DNA of 64,000 bases from contig NC_091888.1 in assembly GCF_019399895.1 (NCBI RefSeq), positions 590,501 to 654,500 of the forward strand. The letters are read 5' to 3'. Source of the DNA: Cardiocondyla obscurior (taxonomy: Eukaryota; Arthropoda; Insecta; Hymenoptera; Formicidae). The notes under the pieces were generated by a model that saw only the letters and a list, made by a program, of their open reading frames with translations, ran no database searches and had not been told where the DNA came from. Shown in pieces: positions 24,601 to 37,880 of the stretch. Numbering within the stretch: the first letter of the stretch is position 1; the number at the start of each line of letters is the position of its first letter. The translations under genes were made by a program, and so were the position numbers.

Positions 24601-27600
24601 GGCTTTGATTATTTAATTAAAGTGCGATTTTATGAAGGAAAAAAAAGGGGTATTTAAAAAATGCGTACAATCAAATCCTATCTAAGGAATTGACTTCTCT
24701 ATCCTTCTATCCTTTCAACCTTTAATAAATTTCATCTATCTTCCCTCAGCTTACTTTTTCTGTGTGTCAGATGCAGAACGTTCGTGTTCTAGTAGTAATT
24801 GGACGTAATCGAGCGGATTTGAAAGCGTATCGAACGTTTAAAAAGCGTTACCGGTACTGTATGAATTCGCAAAAAAACAGTCATAAATTCATAAAATGTT
24901 ACGCATCGTGCTATGCGCGAAACGCGATCTCGCACGCTTTGAAATTCGCTAGTATCGAGAACCTGACAAATATTTTTACGCGCAACGGTACGATTCGCGC
25001 ACGCTATAAATGATGTTACGCAATTTTTATCATTCGCCGAGAAATCAATGCCCGCGCTAGTAAAGCGGCCAAAAAACCTTCTCGGTAGATGTCACAAAAC
25101 TGCGAAACTGTTGACAAATGAAAGAGAAGCAATATGCAGCGCACATGTATCCGGAATGAAATATGTGAAATTTCGTATAATTAAGAGATTCCAATAGTGA
25201 TTTTTGTACGTGTTGAAGTTAAAGAATTCTATGTCAAAAGTCGCAGACTAATCATTACAAACGTTTACAGAGCAAAAAAATTTCCAAACGTGTTACGTGC
25301 TCTCTGCAATTTATTATTTAATTAGCTTTCTCTGATTTATTTCTTTCTTAATCTTCTTGCGTACATCAATCAAAGGGGGAAGAAGGTGCGAGGAATTATC
25401 TGCCACTCAAATTTCGTTGCCGGCCGTAGCGAGATAGCCATCAATTCTTGAGGGCGAGATTCGTCCTTTCTAGAGTACGGATAAGAAAAATGAGATTTGC
25501 GCTTGATCTCTGGCTGCGAGTTTTCTCATTACCGTTTCCCCCCCAAACCGCTTCGTAAACTCGCGCGGTTTCCCTTCCCGAGTGTCTCTAATGTACTGTA
25601 GCCGCGCGTGGAGGGACAGAGAGATGTATCGTTAAGCCGGAAATGGGGGAATACCGGCCATTGTTGCCATGGCACGTTTGTGCAAAACGTTATGCGATAC
25701 CGGCTGACGAAGTAAGAAGAGGTGGGCATCAGCGGTACCCCGGCCTAATAGTGCTTGCTATCTCCGTCCTTTGTTGAGCGTCTTAGTCTAATGACGCGGC
25801 ATTATCAGGCATTATCGGGCATCCTCAGGACGCATCGAGATACAAAAATTTACCCCTTGATGGAAATTCGATATGAGAACGAAACGGAAAATCTCGGATA
25901 ATGCACATGCGATATTTATAAGTCGATAAGAGCAATTTTCTTATGAACGTTTTGTATTTCCGGTCTGGATATACTTGCCGATGCACGCCTCGCGTATCCC
26001 GTCCATATTTCGTAAAATCAACGAAGGGAAATACGTTCGGATACGCTTTCAATGTACGTGCATTTCGTTATTTTTATTACTTCGGCTATTTGCATTCCCA
26101 GGAAAGGATTAAAAGCAGAAAGCGCATTTACATCATTCTTCTTCATATTTGCGTTACGTAACGTAATTAAAATTATATTTTACTCTTGGAACAATTTTTT
26201 TTTTTTTTCTCCCCTAACGTAATTGTGAACGTTTCAGCGATCCGGAGAAAGAAGCTCTATAAAACGTGTCAATATGAATTTGCCCGTGTATATTAATACG
26301 TGCTGGTTAGTCTTTTATTATACGCTGTGATTCACCACCGCCTTTCATCCGACAGAACTGAATCACTGTTATAATGCGAGTATTAAAAAAGTAAAATAGG
26401 ACGGCCACGAATCCACTTTGAAAAAATTTATCGATAAGCACGAAATCCGATTATCAGCGTGAAAACGAACATTTAATAAAAGCATTCTGGCGTGGATGGG
26501 CTTTATAATAACACGAGCATACTCCGCTTCTATTTTGACATTGCGTTCTCTATCTTCCCTTTAATTACTGCAATCTCGTTACAGTTTGCGTAACGTGTTG
26601 GTATTATCCGTTATTACACAAGATATCTGTTAACGATTCTATGCAATTTTGGGAATATTACACGAGATGTATAATATTAAGGAGGAATGCAAGTATCTCC
26701 GCTAATTTTGCAATTATATCAAATTAAATGTGTATAAGAAAAATATGTTTGAAAATTTTTTACAGCTCTGAATAACTTGATGAATTTGACTAGCCATTAT
26801 CGAACGCGTTAAGAAATATTTATGGGACATTCACGGTGGTTTATGTCTCGGAGTAAAGAGCAATATTTGGTTTCTAGTCTTCAGCCTGCTTTGCACGGAA
26901 AATAATAATTTATGTCTCAGTAATTTACGAGCAACACGGTACTCTACAGATTTTCCAGATTAACGGTGGCTCGTCCGGCTATAAATAAAAGCTTAAGCAC
27001 AGGTTTTCCTGCTTGCCTTTTTCCGTTGTAAGGCACCGCCGAGAGTCGGTGTAATCATCCATTGTGAACATTCGTAAGAGAGAAAAGAGTACGGCGTCTC
27101 AAAAACAAAACGGATTCGCCCGTCTTGAGATTTCTAATTGCGCCCGCTTATGAAATACTCGGGCGCTGGTAAACATTTGCCGCGCGACGTGGTCTCCGCC
27201 AGTGCGAAAGCTTAATACGCGAAACGGTGTCTGCGACTATTAACACCGGGCGTTTGTAACTCGCGAAACAATTCTCGTCTGTTGTATTCCCAATGTTTTT
27301 CTCATATCCGCCGTATTTTTATCAACTCCAATCTAAATAAGAACCGAAAAAGTCACGTAACAGTGCTCGTGAGAAAAAGAGAGAAAAAAAAAAGTGGTAC
27401 ACGAACTATTTTCCAATTCTATTAATCATTAATGCGTGTACACGGGGCGTTAAAAAAGTTTTGCGCCAAACATTCTTGTTTTGCTCTTGAATACAAAATT
27501 ACTAGGTTTGTCGGACGTCGCCGGGCTCTTATTATAATGTTAAAATTTTTCCATTACTTTTTTAATAGATTCAGTCTGCTTGCTTATGAAGAAATGTACA

Positions 27601-28079
27601 TTTTTTTTTTTTTTTTGTACTGTCATACAATTTCATGTAATTCGTTGCGCCATCGCGGCTGCAATGGCGGAGGATAAATATTTGAGCAGTGCGCTACGTA
27701 TAAACTCGTCTAATGGAAAATACAAGATAGGCTTTCAAACGGCCGACTTTCGTTTCCGACTGCCGCATGCACGTCCGGACACCGTCACTTAAAAACACCG
27801 ACGTCGTTGCTGAGCGTTTCGCATGGCTCATTAGTCGGCAGTAAATTAATAAGTAGTTAGTTTGTCGTACGGCTTCATCTAAGTTGGAGTGTTTGCGACT
27901 CGGCAGCGAAACGAAAAGAGGAAAGTCGACGGTCGCGCGAGGCAGCTTTCGTACTTCTGTGCAGCCAGAGTGGTCCACGAGCCAATCAACGTTCGAAAGT
28001 CACGAATTGGAATGCCATACTCGTTAATTGAACCAATCCGAAGGTCTCCTTCGCTTCGCGATTTTATCGGAACCTGAGA
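21646..28079. other. Noncoding stretch of downstream intron
   Basis: No gene is recognised. A candidate conserved element with a paired TAAT-type motif lies at 24240-24480 (listed separately). Poly(T) runs are at 24523-24541 and near 26197-26209 and 27601-27616. The frames of 60-95 codons here show no known domain. Confidence 0.6.
24240..24480. promoter_or_regulatory. Candidate intronic enhancer rich in homeodomain-type sites
   Basis: A 17-bp direct repeat, GAGATTATTAAACGTGA (24288-24304) and GAGATTATTAAAAGTGA (24330-24346), differs at one base and is offset by 42 bp. Around it lie CATTAACG, TTCATTAATGGG and GTTAATGCCC words and a GGGATTA word typical of Otd/Bicoid-class homeodomain sites. 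The cluster sits in an intron of a neuronal gene. Calling it an enhancer is inference and needs cross-species conservation. Confidence 0.35.
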
Positions 28080-28098
28080 TTTTTTTTTTTTTTTTTTT
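28080..28098. repeat. Poly(T) tract
   Basis: An uninterrupted run of about 19 T residues after GAGA. No recognisable retroelement lies on either side. Confidence 0.8.
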
Positions 28099-29083
28099 AA
28101 GTAAGGACGTAAGAACCGTGGCAAAATCAAGGGAACTTTCGTGACGTTGCGGCAATTTCCGTAAGTTTGCGCGATTACCTGAACGCCAGCTGACTACGCA
28201 GGTGATTTCTGAAAATTGTCGCTTTTAATTGGATATTGCAACTTAAATGACGCCAGAGTGAAAGACTTCGAGACATTATAGAACTCAGATTTCTACAATT
28301 AAAATTCTATCAATATCTATTAATTATTTAAATAATGCCGATGATTGTGTCAATAGAAAAAGCTTACTTTCCTTTGTGTTAATAATTCTTTTTTTTTTAT
28401 TTTCTTATCCGCGGATCATTGCAAGTGATAAGCGATTCAGCAAGTAATTCATTTTCAACCTGGATGAAGTTTTCCCATTTAAATCAAGAGAGAAACAATG
28501 AGAGCTTTATAAGCAAATTTATCTGATTAAGTTTCTTGAACTTTAATAGTAGACGAGGGAAGACTATACTATATGGAAGGACAGAGAAATCTTTTGGATT
28601 TCTTTAATATGAATTTTATATTATGTATTGTGAGTCACCATTCCTACGTGATACGCCGTCTATTTTTAAACGGGCGATATGGCGCTGCCAGGAAGAACGA
28701 AATAAATCAGCCATTCTCGGAACGGCATGAAATATTGGTTTAGACGACGCGCGCGATCTATGGTTTGTAAATATTAATCTGCGCTACTAGTGTCACATCA
28801 AATATTCGCTTGCCAGGAAAAATGGCCAAACAGATCGTCGCATTACATATTTCTTGAGCATCGCGCATTTCTCTTTTACCGTTGACTTTTAAGTTTCGCA
28901 TTAATTTAACCTGTGTTACATACAATACTTTTTTTTTTATTTTTTAATTTAATTTGTCGTGTTTTAATTAATTTTTATATATACAATAATTATGTGACAT
29001 ACACATATAAATTGTGTGCAGTCGATATTGATATTCGATATCATAAAATAGATTAATACTAAAAATTTATATATTATAAAATT

Positions 29084-29109
29084 AATTTTTTTTTAATTAA
29101 AAAAAAATT
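29084..29109. repeat. Perfect A/T-only palindrome, 26 bp
   Basis: AA, nine T, AA then the exact complement TT, nine A, TT. It is perfectly symmetrical, but its two-letter composition in an extremely A+T-rich stretch makes chance or homopolymer expansion a good explanation. Confidence 0.8.
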
Positions 29110-30957
29110 TTTAATTATAAATTCGTTAAAAATTGCACATGTTACTTATCTATAAATTAATTTTTAATGTGTATACGGCTACGTAACATGTATCGATTTA
29201 CTCGATTTATATTTTTATCGGATACAAAACATATTTTCACTCGAACGGAGTTTTCTCGCGAGAAGAAAGCGAGAAGCAGTCTTTACAGACGCATTTTCTG
29301 TACGCTATCAGAGTGGAACAATTAAACATCTCTCGCGTTATCACTGGAATACAGTTCGCTACCGAAAGAAAAGAAAAGCGAATGGGGCAGAAACATCCAC
29401 TGACCCGCTTCCCAATCGCCGCCACATTTATCGCCATTCGCCGAATCGTGCGTAAGCTTTTCCGCCGATAGCAGGAAGCATTCTTTCGTTCCCGATACCA
29501 ATACTTTCCGTGTATCGGCGTTACGCTTCGTCGGCGTATCGATGAAAATAGAAGAAGCGCCGGAGGCCTCGGTGGACGCGACTGAAAATTCGAAGTTCTC
29601 GCGTACCCGATTCGGTTGGTCAGCGTGCCAGCTGCGGTTCTACACGAGAATACGGTCCTTGAAAGGGCCGATCGGTATCCGAGCAAGCTGCCAATTTCCA
29701 ATGTCGAAAATGTCGAGTGCAAACTTCGATATTGACCGTTTCGCTTTTCGCTCGTATAGAGACTGGTGGGATACTTTTATTGTTTCATTTTAGGTACAAG
29801 TTGTCTTGGGTTGCTTCGCGTCCGGTGACTTTCTCTCAAAGTATCGCGAGAGCCGTTCGCGAATTTCGGTGGAAAGTACATATTGTCAATTCGTCGCGGC
29901 GTAATCGATCTCGCGGCGAGCCGATCCCCTTTTCACCGTGGGAATCACATTAATTGCTCGTAAACGCGGTTCTTCCGAGACTACTTTTCCGCTGTAACGT
30001 AATAAAGTGCATATCCATCATCCCTCCCCTAGCCGTTCCCGCTTCTCTCAATCTTCCGCGAGCCCCGCATTACTCCCCTGTCCGCTTCTATCTCGTGTCG
30101 CTGCATCGACGTCGCCTTTTCCGTTGCGCCGGCAAAAGGAAAGAAGGGCCATTGCGACCGGAGGAGAGAAATCGCGGGAACGGGGAAAGGAGAAAGCACC
30201 CTCCCCAACGCAATCTCACACGCTGGAGAAGCGATACTCTCGCGTCAGACTTCTCGGGAAATCTCCTCCGGGAATCTTCGCCGCGGGACACCTGCGCGCG
30301 CGATCTTCTTCCCCTGGGATCCAGGGAAAACTGGGAGCGTCACGGTTGTGCGCGTGTGTGTATATATACGTGTGTGCGTACGTGAAAATACGCGATCGTC
30401 GTGTGTGCGCGAAACGTCAGGGATACGAGGGATACTTCGCGGCGTTGGTGTTGGCAAAGGAAACGAGGGAGATCCCGGAGATCGATTGATCGCCCGCCCG
30501 ATCGTCGGAGGCGGGATCAGCGGGCGAGAAGAGCGTCACGGGCGAAAATGCGAGCCATATTCGATATCCGCGGTACGTTTATCGCGGCACTTTTATCGCG
30601 CGCGCGAGAGAGCCGAGACGTGTTATTGACAAGCGTGTACATTTGTTATCGAGATTGATTAAATTTCGAACCACGGGTCTGGCTTAAGCGAGACACTAGA
30701 AAAGGCGATCGGACAGATCGCAGGAGGGTAGATGGAAGGATACCGCCGCGGTTTTATCGGTTGTTTATGGACCGTCACCCTGGGGGCCGTGCCGTAATTT
30801 GCCGAACAAATGACATTCTTGAAGAGAGTTCGTCTCTTCACTGGGAATAATAACCGAGGGATACGGTGAAACCCCATTACCGTAAAATGTATGCACAATA
30901 ATTTCGCGGGAGTATGTTTATTACGCTTGAATTATTTTCCCCTGGGCGTTGTATAAT

Positions 30958-30977
30958 TTATAATAACGTTATTATAA
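30958..30977. repeat. Perfect 20-bp palindrome
   Basis: TTATAATAAC directly followed by its reverse complement GTTATTATAA, centred on AACGTT. It lies just after the CpG-rich stretch. It is a dyad of unknown meaning; chance is possible given the A+T content. Confidence 0.7.
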
Positions 30978-33900
30978 TTAAAGACTTAATTATCCTCTGC
31001 TATAGCGCATATTAATATTGTCCCCGGCATATTGCTTAAATCGAACTTTCAAAATCACTGTTTTTGTTGCTTGTTATTAAATTAAACGTAGAGACTGCGG
31101 TAAATGCGTACCTTCCGCTCGTCCGTCCGTGTATATTTATTAACTAATTAATTGTGAACGTTAAAAACAACTACGACAGATGCAGTATAATAAGGCATTT
31201 GCTTATAATCATAATATTTTAAGCAAACAAATGCGATTGCAATAAATACGGTAAAAACGAGATACCGCGTGTATTTCGCAGCACATATTAATGATCTTGC
31301 ATTACGCTTTAATTTATTTCATCTCGAAGTCGAATGTCAAAAATACGGCATATTCGATCGAGGACAATGAGTTTGTACGCACGAGATTCTGGCGAATATT
31401 GAAGACGTTATTTCAGAAAGTTGTCCTGGATGTTGGATACGTTCCAATGCCCTCGAAACTCGAACTCTACCTCGTAATCCGGATTTCTCGCGGAGTTCGT
31501 GCATATTCGATCGATTCGACCCATCGTTTCCTCGTGTTTTGATCCGCGATTTCCGTCGGCGTTAATAATTGCATAAATAATTTCCCATCTCGCGCAAACG
31601 GTGCCACGTAAAAAGATACCAATTGATTATCGTACATTGCGGTTTATCGAGAATAGTTTATTAAACAGCTAGAATAGTTGAGGAAGTGAAATTTTACTGT
31701 CGATCGTATTTTAATAATTAACTCTGAGAAACGTTTATCAAAATTTAATTTAAACTCAAAAGTGCGAAACTCGCTGAAAAAGAGTATCAATACATACAAT
31801 ACAATTGAAATTATTACGATAATAAATTGATTATCTGCTTATTAAGATATCGTAACAAATTATTTTGTTATATTGTGTTAAATGAAAAATGTGTAAAATA
31901 TTATTAATAGTATATATATATTTTTTCTTTTTAGCATAAAAAATTGGATCGTATATCGCTTTAACTTTTGTCGTACCGGCTCGCTCGCGTTTCAATGAAA
32001 TTATTGTCGAAAATGCGCGGATCAAAAGTTTTTCCTACTCTTATCATTAAACTTATCACTAATTTTTCTTCTCATTAAAATCAGGTTCGCGGTAATAAAA
32101 GTTCATGGTAGTTGCTGTTACTCAGTCTCGCGATATTCTCTCATAAACAGAAACTGTTTTTCAGGCTGAAACGCTCGCTTCTTGCGTTTATTACCCCGTC
32201 GAAACTGCAGATTACTTCTTACTACAGAATCTGATTATTTATTCTTTTTGCTTTTCATAATAACAGCCTAGCAAGCTGTTTTAAAGCTTCATTATGCGCC
32301 CTAGAGAACAGTCGAGTTTATCGTAACTAATTAAATATAATATTTTAATTTTGATTCGTTTTATTTTGTAACACAACGGTTATATGTTTTCATTAATATC
32401 TTTTTTTAAAGATTTATGAGTTAAAATTAAAAGAACGGTATATAAATCTCATTATCGTAAGAGTAAATATGCTCGTGATATTTTGTGAAGAAAAATATTA
32501 ATGTCTGTCCGTACTGAACTAAATTAACAAGGCATGTTTTGGGAAACATATTGTAGTTGTAGCATAGTCCGTGGAAAAAAAGTTTAATGCAAGAGACACG
32601 TTTAGGTTAATTTATATTACGGAAACATTTACGAAGTAGTGAACATTTGATACTTCGTAATGAGAACTTTAAAATCTCGAAAATTAAGAGATACTTTTAA
32701 TGCGCTAATCTGTTAGAAGTGTATGATTAATGATGCTTTTAATAATTTGATTCAATTTCAATATTTTTGTTCGTGTAATGGTGTACTTTTCGTTTCGTGT
32801 ATTTTTTTTTATTTTTTAATATTTAGATTGAAATGTACTTTATATTGCCTACCATTTAGAAATAAACTATTTTTTAAATATGATCGCATATGAAAATATC
32901 ACATGGTAAAAAGTAATGAATGCATAAATATATGTTTAACATTTTATAAATACACGAATTAATGAAAATTTATAAAGTAAATGATATTATGTACGTGTTT
33001 TTGAACTAATTTAATTTTTTTTTTTAACGCTCTTGTGTTTATTTTCAATTTTGATGAAAAATCTTTAAATTTTAACCATTTTAAACCGATGTGCATTAAA
33101 CGCAAACACAAATATTTCTCTTCCATTTCAATCTAATTACAAACATAAATATTATTTAACTGTAATTGAAAATTGAAAGTGATAAAAATTTTGATGATAT
33201 GTGCGTTAACTCGTACTTCGATTGTATAACATAAAGCTTAGTTAGGAAAAAAATATACAGTAAAGAATGTTTAAGACTGTGCTTTGATATAGTCGTATAT
33301 ACAAGTAGCAATAAACATATAGTAACCATAATATATTGTTTCGGCGAAAATCTAACTTTCGCGGGCAATGTTTTATCTTGCGAGACACGAATGACTTTAA
33401 AATTTGCAAATTGATTCCGTAACGAGATATGTTCCACACCGGTTTCGTATCCATTTTGTATATCGTAGATCTATGTGTAAAGAAAGTCGTAGCCTTCTCA
33501 AAGGGACAAACTACTCACGGAATGCGCAAGAGAAGGCATGCTTCAGCGTGTGTAAAAATATTTTGCACACAGATCACGAAACGTAAGGTCAGCCTTAAAC
33601 CACTTGCCAATTCGAGGATGCCGATGGGGGCAATGGGGATTTTCGAAAAGAAGATAAAGAAAATGGGCGCCACAGTATTATGGCAATACCCGAAAGCCGG
33701 ATTCAACTTGCGGCTAAAGCACAAAATGCTCTTTACACTTGTGCAAAGTTTTTGAAAAAGCGAATGCGAAGAAAATGATCTTTTAGCCAATGACTTTTTA
33801 ACACTTTATAAGAGATAGATAAAAGTACATTAATTTTTTTTTCCCTTGAGAAATTCGAATTTCAATAATACTTAAGCGTATAAAATTTATCTCTCTCTTC

Positions 33901-35355
33901 AGGATAATTATTACGCTGCAATTTTACGAAGTAGAGCAATTTAAACTCAATTTATTGCATAATGTATGCAAAATTTAATTTTAATTATTTCGCGTATAAA
34001 ATTGCGTATCTAAAATTTTTCTAATTATTACCTAAATGTGCTCTAGACGTTTAAAATTAGTATGTCGACATTTGACGGATATAAAGATTTGTAGCTTTAT
34101 AAGACGAACGTAAAGAACCGTGATAGGCCAGCGAACGCCGAAAGGAAGTCGAGTTTGAAGAATCTAGTAAGGATTGGAGATACCGGGTGAAAGCGGGGTA
34201 GATGGGTCGTCGAGAGAGAGGGATAAATTCATTGAAGTGGATAACTGCATTGTGCCAGGAACACTGCAGGAACACATCCGATTATTGGGAAGACGGGATT
34301 TCGGCATTTCTTTACCGCCTGGCCGGCTGCCAGAGGATGTTGTTTCCTGTCGTCGGAGGCCGCTGGCTCGGAAGAATCGGCTTGGTTATTGAAATAATGC
34401 ACTTTTATCGTTCCTTCAAGGGTTTCCCTACGCGCTGTTGCCTCATTGAGCCTGATTTCGGCAGGTACTACCCGATACTGAGTTAAAGGTAGTATTTAAA
34501 GCGCGGTCGTAGAAATTTCGCGGCCAAGTGACTTACGGTCCGTAGCTTTAGGAATTTCCTTTACTTTTAAATCTGTCTTTTATCTTTCCGCTGACAAGCG
34601 CCGCTCTTAATGTTTTAAGACGCAAAGAGTTTTTATTTTTTAAGAAGCTGGAAGTGCTCGAAAAAATCGTATATTTGCAGCGTGGCGATTTACGCGCGAC
34701 AGAAAGTCTGCGATAAATGTACGATATCGCGATTGCAGTCTCTTGTCCCGTGGTCCTGTTCACTCTTTTTTTGTTTTTTTTTTGGCTTTAAACGCGTCTG
34801 CCGTCGCATTTCTTGAATACAAAATAGATTATCTACTCTTAACTTTATCGTCTCAGGTTTCGCAGCGTGTCCGTCTTCGCGCTTCCTATTACTCGCGCGA
34901 AGAGCTTTCTACCGTAGAATTTCATTTCCAGACTGTAGTTTTCAGCAATACGCAATTCCTCCGCAGCCATCTCCTTCGCATGTACACACCCTACGGGCGT
35001 TACATTCGAAAGAGCGGCGGTCAGAGGGTGGAAATGTTGCGTTATTGGGTTGCGTAACGATTATTGGCGCGATCGGTCGTGAGGACCCAGCGTGAAAATG
35101 TAGCTGGCGGAAATGATGAAGAGGCCGCGGAATTGCGCGTCCATTTGATGGTGCGGTGCGTTCTAATTAATGATTAATTTCGAAATTCGTTGAACTCGCG
35201 CTGCTAGAAATAGGTCGCTGGCCACGTTAGTCTTTGAGCCGCGATAGTTTGTAAATTCTAATGGATATCTCATGTATCGATGATTCGTACGGTTCAAGAG
35301 ACATTCTATAAACTGTTGATTCTCATGCTGGCGCAACCAGATAATGAAGTCGTAA

Positions 35356-35360
<5 letters not shown>

Positions 35361-35390
<30 letters not shown>
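35361..35390. repeat. Poly(T) tract, 30 nt
   Basis: The longest homopolymer in the window: thirty T residues, followed by AATTTACATA. It could be the reverse-complement tail of an old retroposed RNA, or polymerase-slippage expansion. Assembly length is unreliable at such runs. Confidence 0.9.
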
Positions 35391-35399
<9 letters not shown>

Positions 35400-36644
35400 A
35401 AAAGTGAGCAACGTTTGCTTATTATTGAAGAACGTATATTTTGCGGTATTATTATGATACATATTCGTTGAATTATGGATAATGAAAGCCGCGTCGAAAT
35501 AAATAACGAATGGATAAATAATCGTAAAATAATAAAGACAAAGTACAAAGTAATTACCGGTCGTTTTCTGTTGCATGCATGAGAGCGTTTGATATTGCGT
35601 TTCACGCAACATCGACGCGAGTTCTTACGAGTTCCATGTGTTTTCTATAAATTATGCACCCCCTGCCTCTGGGAACTTTTTTAATTAGGATGTCTACGTT
35701 CGAAAGACGAGGGGTACAGGGGACAACGTGAATTTTTCACAGCTGGCGCGGCAAAACGTCTCGCTTTATTGCGGATAATAACATTCGTAAGTAACTGGAG
35801 TGGCAGACGTTTGAAGTATTTTACTTCTTTCTTCGTTAACGACTTTCCTGGCTTTTTGTTAAATCACGTTAAGCAGATTAAATGCCGTCTTCCTTGTTAA
35901 TATTACCGTCGAGGAACCCACGATCTCCTTTCACCACCGGAGTCTTTTATATTACTTCGAGTTTTTTATACGCAGTAAAGGTTATTAATTGTGTTACATA
36001 AAATTGTTGTCTCATTTTTTCCTACTTTTACGATGCTATATTTTATCAGTTTAAACTCGTTGATAAAAGCCCATATTTTACATCGATATCTTAATAATTT
36101 GTTTTCAACTTGTCGTAATTTGCTAAAAGGATTCCAACTTTAACGTTTTACTTCAAAAACATGGACGTAAGTTGTAATTTTTCTAATAATTAATAAAATG
36201 AACTTTTTAATAATTCTCAAAAATATTGAAAAATAAAAATGTATATTTTTTTTTTCTTTTTTTTAAATATGACTATTAAGTTGAAGTATTTCCCTATACG
36301 TTTTTCTAAATAAATAAAATAAATACAAGTGAACAGTAATATACAAATGTAATTACTGATGGTTTACTGAAACGCGAATCTGATTTTAATTTTCTCTAAC
36401 GATTTTAACAGTTAATATTCGGTCGTGCTATTTTACCCGTGTCGACGATATCGAATGAGAAATCGAAGCAATACCAGCTCGTAAACGAATCTTTATCAGT
36501 AGTCCGTCTATTCATGAAAATCGTGACAGGTTCGTTCTTTTTTTTTTTTTTTTTTAAATTTTTCCCCTCTTTTTTTTTGACCGGCTGTCTCGCGTGCTGC
36601 GAAAAACATCACGGATGAGCTCTTCGTGTTCATCCTCGACTCGT

Positions 36645-36757
36645 TCGCGTTGCAACGGTGCGTAACTACGAAAGAGGAAAAGCGTTTCACACTGGCAATA
36701 AATAATAACGAATCCACGCGGTCAATGTGCCTCGTGACCGATATTCCCCATTTTCCT
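36645..36757 (+). repeat. Repeat family copy A
   Basis: The order of blocks is GTTGCAA, then CGAAAGAGGAAAAGCG, GGCAATAAATAATAACG, a GGTCAATGTGCCTCGTGACC block, then ATATTCCCC and ATTTTC. It is most similar to copy D: both share AATGTGCCTCGTGA or its one-base variant. On the minus strand one frame reads VTRHIDRVDSLLFIA, echoed in copy D as FTRHIDRQDPLLFIA. I take this as nucleotide homology, not proof of coding, because copies B and C do not keep a common frame. Confidence 0.75.
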
Positions 36758-37330
36758 CTTTTCATTTTTCTCGTTTCTCTTCCTCTTCCTCCCGGCGCTT
36801 GTTTGTAGCCAGCCCGAAACGCGGGAATGGGTGTTGAACGTGAATGAATTTACGGAACGTCAAATATAGTTGCTATCGAAAACTAGTTTTAATTTATACT
36901 TCGTTTTTTATTATTATTTTTCTTTCCCTCGATTTTTTTTTTTTTTTTGTAATATACGTGTTGATCAAAATTTGGCAACATTTGCAAATACGTTTTTCTG
37001 CCACTCTCTTACTACGAATTATTAACCGTTTGTTGCACGTGCTTGTAAATCTAATAGAACAATGACGCTTTTCGCAATGCAATTTATATATAGGAGTATT
37101 AAACCTTGTCCTGATTTAGTAATCGCGTTTGCACGATCGTGATAGATTTCGTCTTTTGTTTAATATCGAAAAACAGTACAATAGTAGTAGCAGAGCGAAT
37201 GAATATTGCCTAGTGACAAAGCATTTTCGCGGAAATAATTTTTTAAATTCCCCCCCAAGCTTATCTAAAACAATTTCTGTACAGCGTGTAGCGACAAAAA
37301 AAAAATGTTATAAACCGTAACCGGGTTATA

Positions 37331-37390
37331 GTAGTAATAAATAATAACGAATTCCGTTCGTTTGATGTGTTTCGTGACCCATTTTACCTC
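37331..37390 (+). repeat. Repeat family copy B (most diverged)
   Basis: It keeps AGTAATAAATAATAACGAAT, TTTGATGTGTTTCGTGACC and CATTTTACC in the same order and spacing as copy A but lacks the upstream purine block. The last part of the core is also missing the GATATT segment. It is more A+T-rich than the others. Confidence 0.65.
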
Positions 37391-37744
37391 ACTTTAGTTA
37401 TCTCTACTTTCTCTTTCAGCATCAGTTATAAAATTTCGAATCAAAAACAATAATATTAAAAATCGAGTTGTTAATATTTATATATATTATTCTTAATGCC
37501 TTATGTGTTTGACAAATATATTCAGATATTTAATAGATATTTCGTTTCTATCGCGACAAACATTTAATAGCGTCTTACATTTTTCCGATACGTATTTTTC
37601 TTTGTCAAAGAAACAAAGCACCGAAGGATCAGCTGTTACGAACTCCTGTACGAATGTACTTTTGAAACGCCCACCCATGCAGAGCCACGGCTGAAAGAAA
37701 TCGTAACGATCGCCGTATGAGCTTTCGTCAAGAGCGTACGTAAC

Positions 37745-37880
37745 ACGTTGCAATATATTTTCGAAATGAGAAAGAGAAAGAGGGAGAAGGGGTCCGCGCG
37801 CTTCATGCGGGCAATAAATAATAATGCATCCATTCGCTCAAGTCCGATATTCTCCGCGCCGCCGCCATTTTCCCTGCTTT
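37745..37880 (+). repeat. Repeat family copy C
   Basis: GTTGCAA, then CGAAATGAGAAAGAG, GGGCAATAAATAATAATG, CATCCATTCG, CCGATATTC, and CCATTTTC after a GCCGCC insertion. It follows copy A's block order but has lost the GTGCCTCGTGA block. Downstream, a GGCGGAACGC segment near 37931-37940 may correspond to the ACGCGG segments that follow copies A and D. Confidence 0.65.

Larger units (their letters stand above)
28099..36500. other. Noncoding stretch of downstream intron
   Basis: The stretch 29230-30660 is CpG-rich and carries overlapping open frames of 140-160 codons on both strands, without family resemblance. It could hold a regulatory element or an alternative first exon, but no splice-supported exon was read. 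28900-29170, 31680-31960 and 32330-33250 are very A+T-rich. The exact dyads at 29084-29109 and 30958-30977 are listed separately. Nothing else is recognised. Confidence 0.55.

Noticed and set aside
15887..26826. Shared 15-mer AAGAAATATTTATGG at about 15887 and 26811
   Set aside because: One or two such matches are expected by chance in 64 kb of this composition.
27430..27480. Transposon-end-like sequence GGGGCGTTAAAAAAGTTTTG
   Set aside because: No inverted partner, target duplication or transposase fragment was seen. The resemblance is only to a generic mariner-end pattern.
29954..30489. Two overlapping 143- and 160-codon frames
   Set aside because: They are open in different phases of the same CpG-rich DNA, with a minus-strand frame as well. 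This is a compositional effect.
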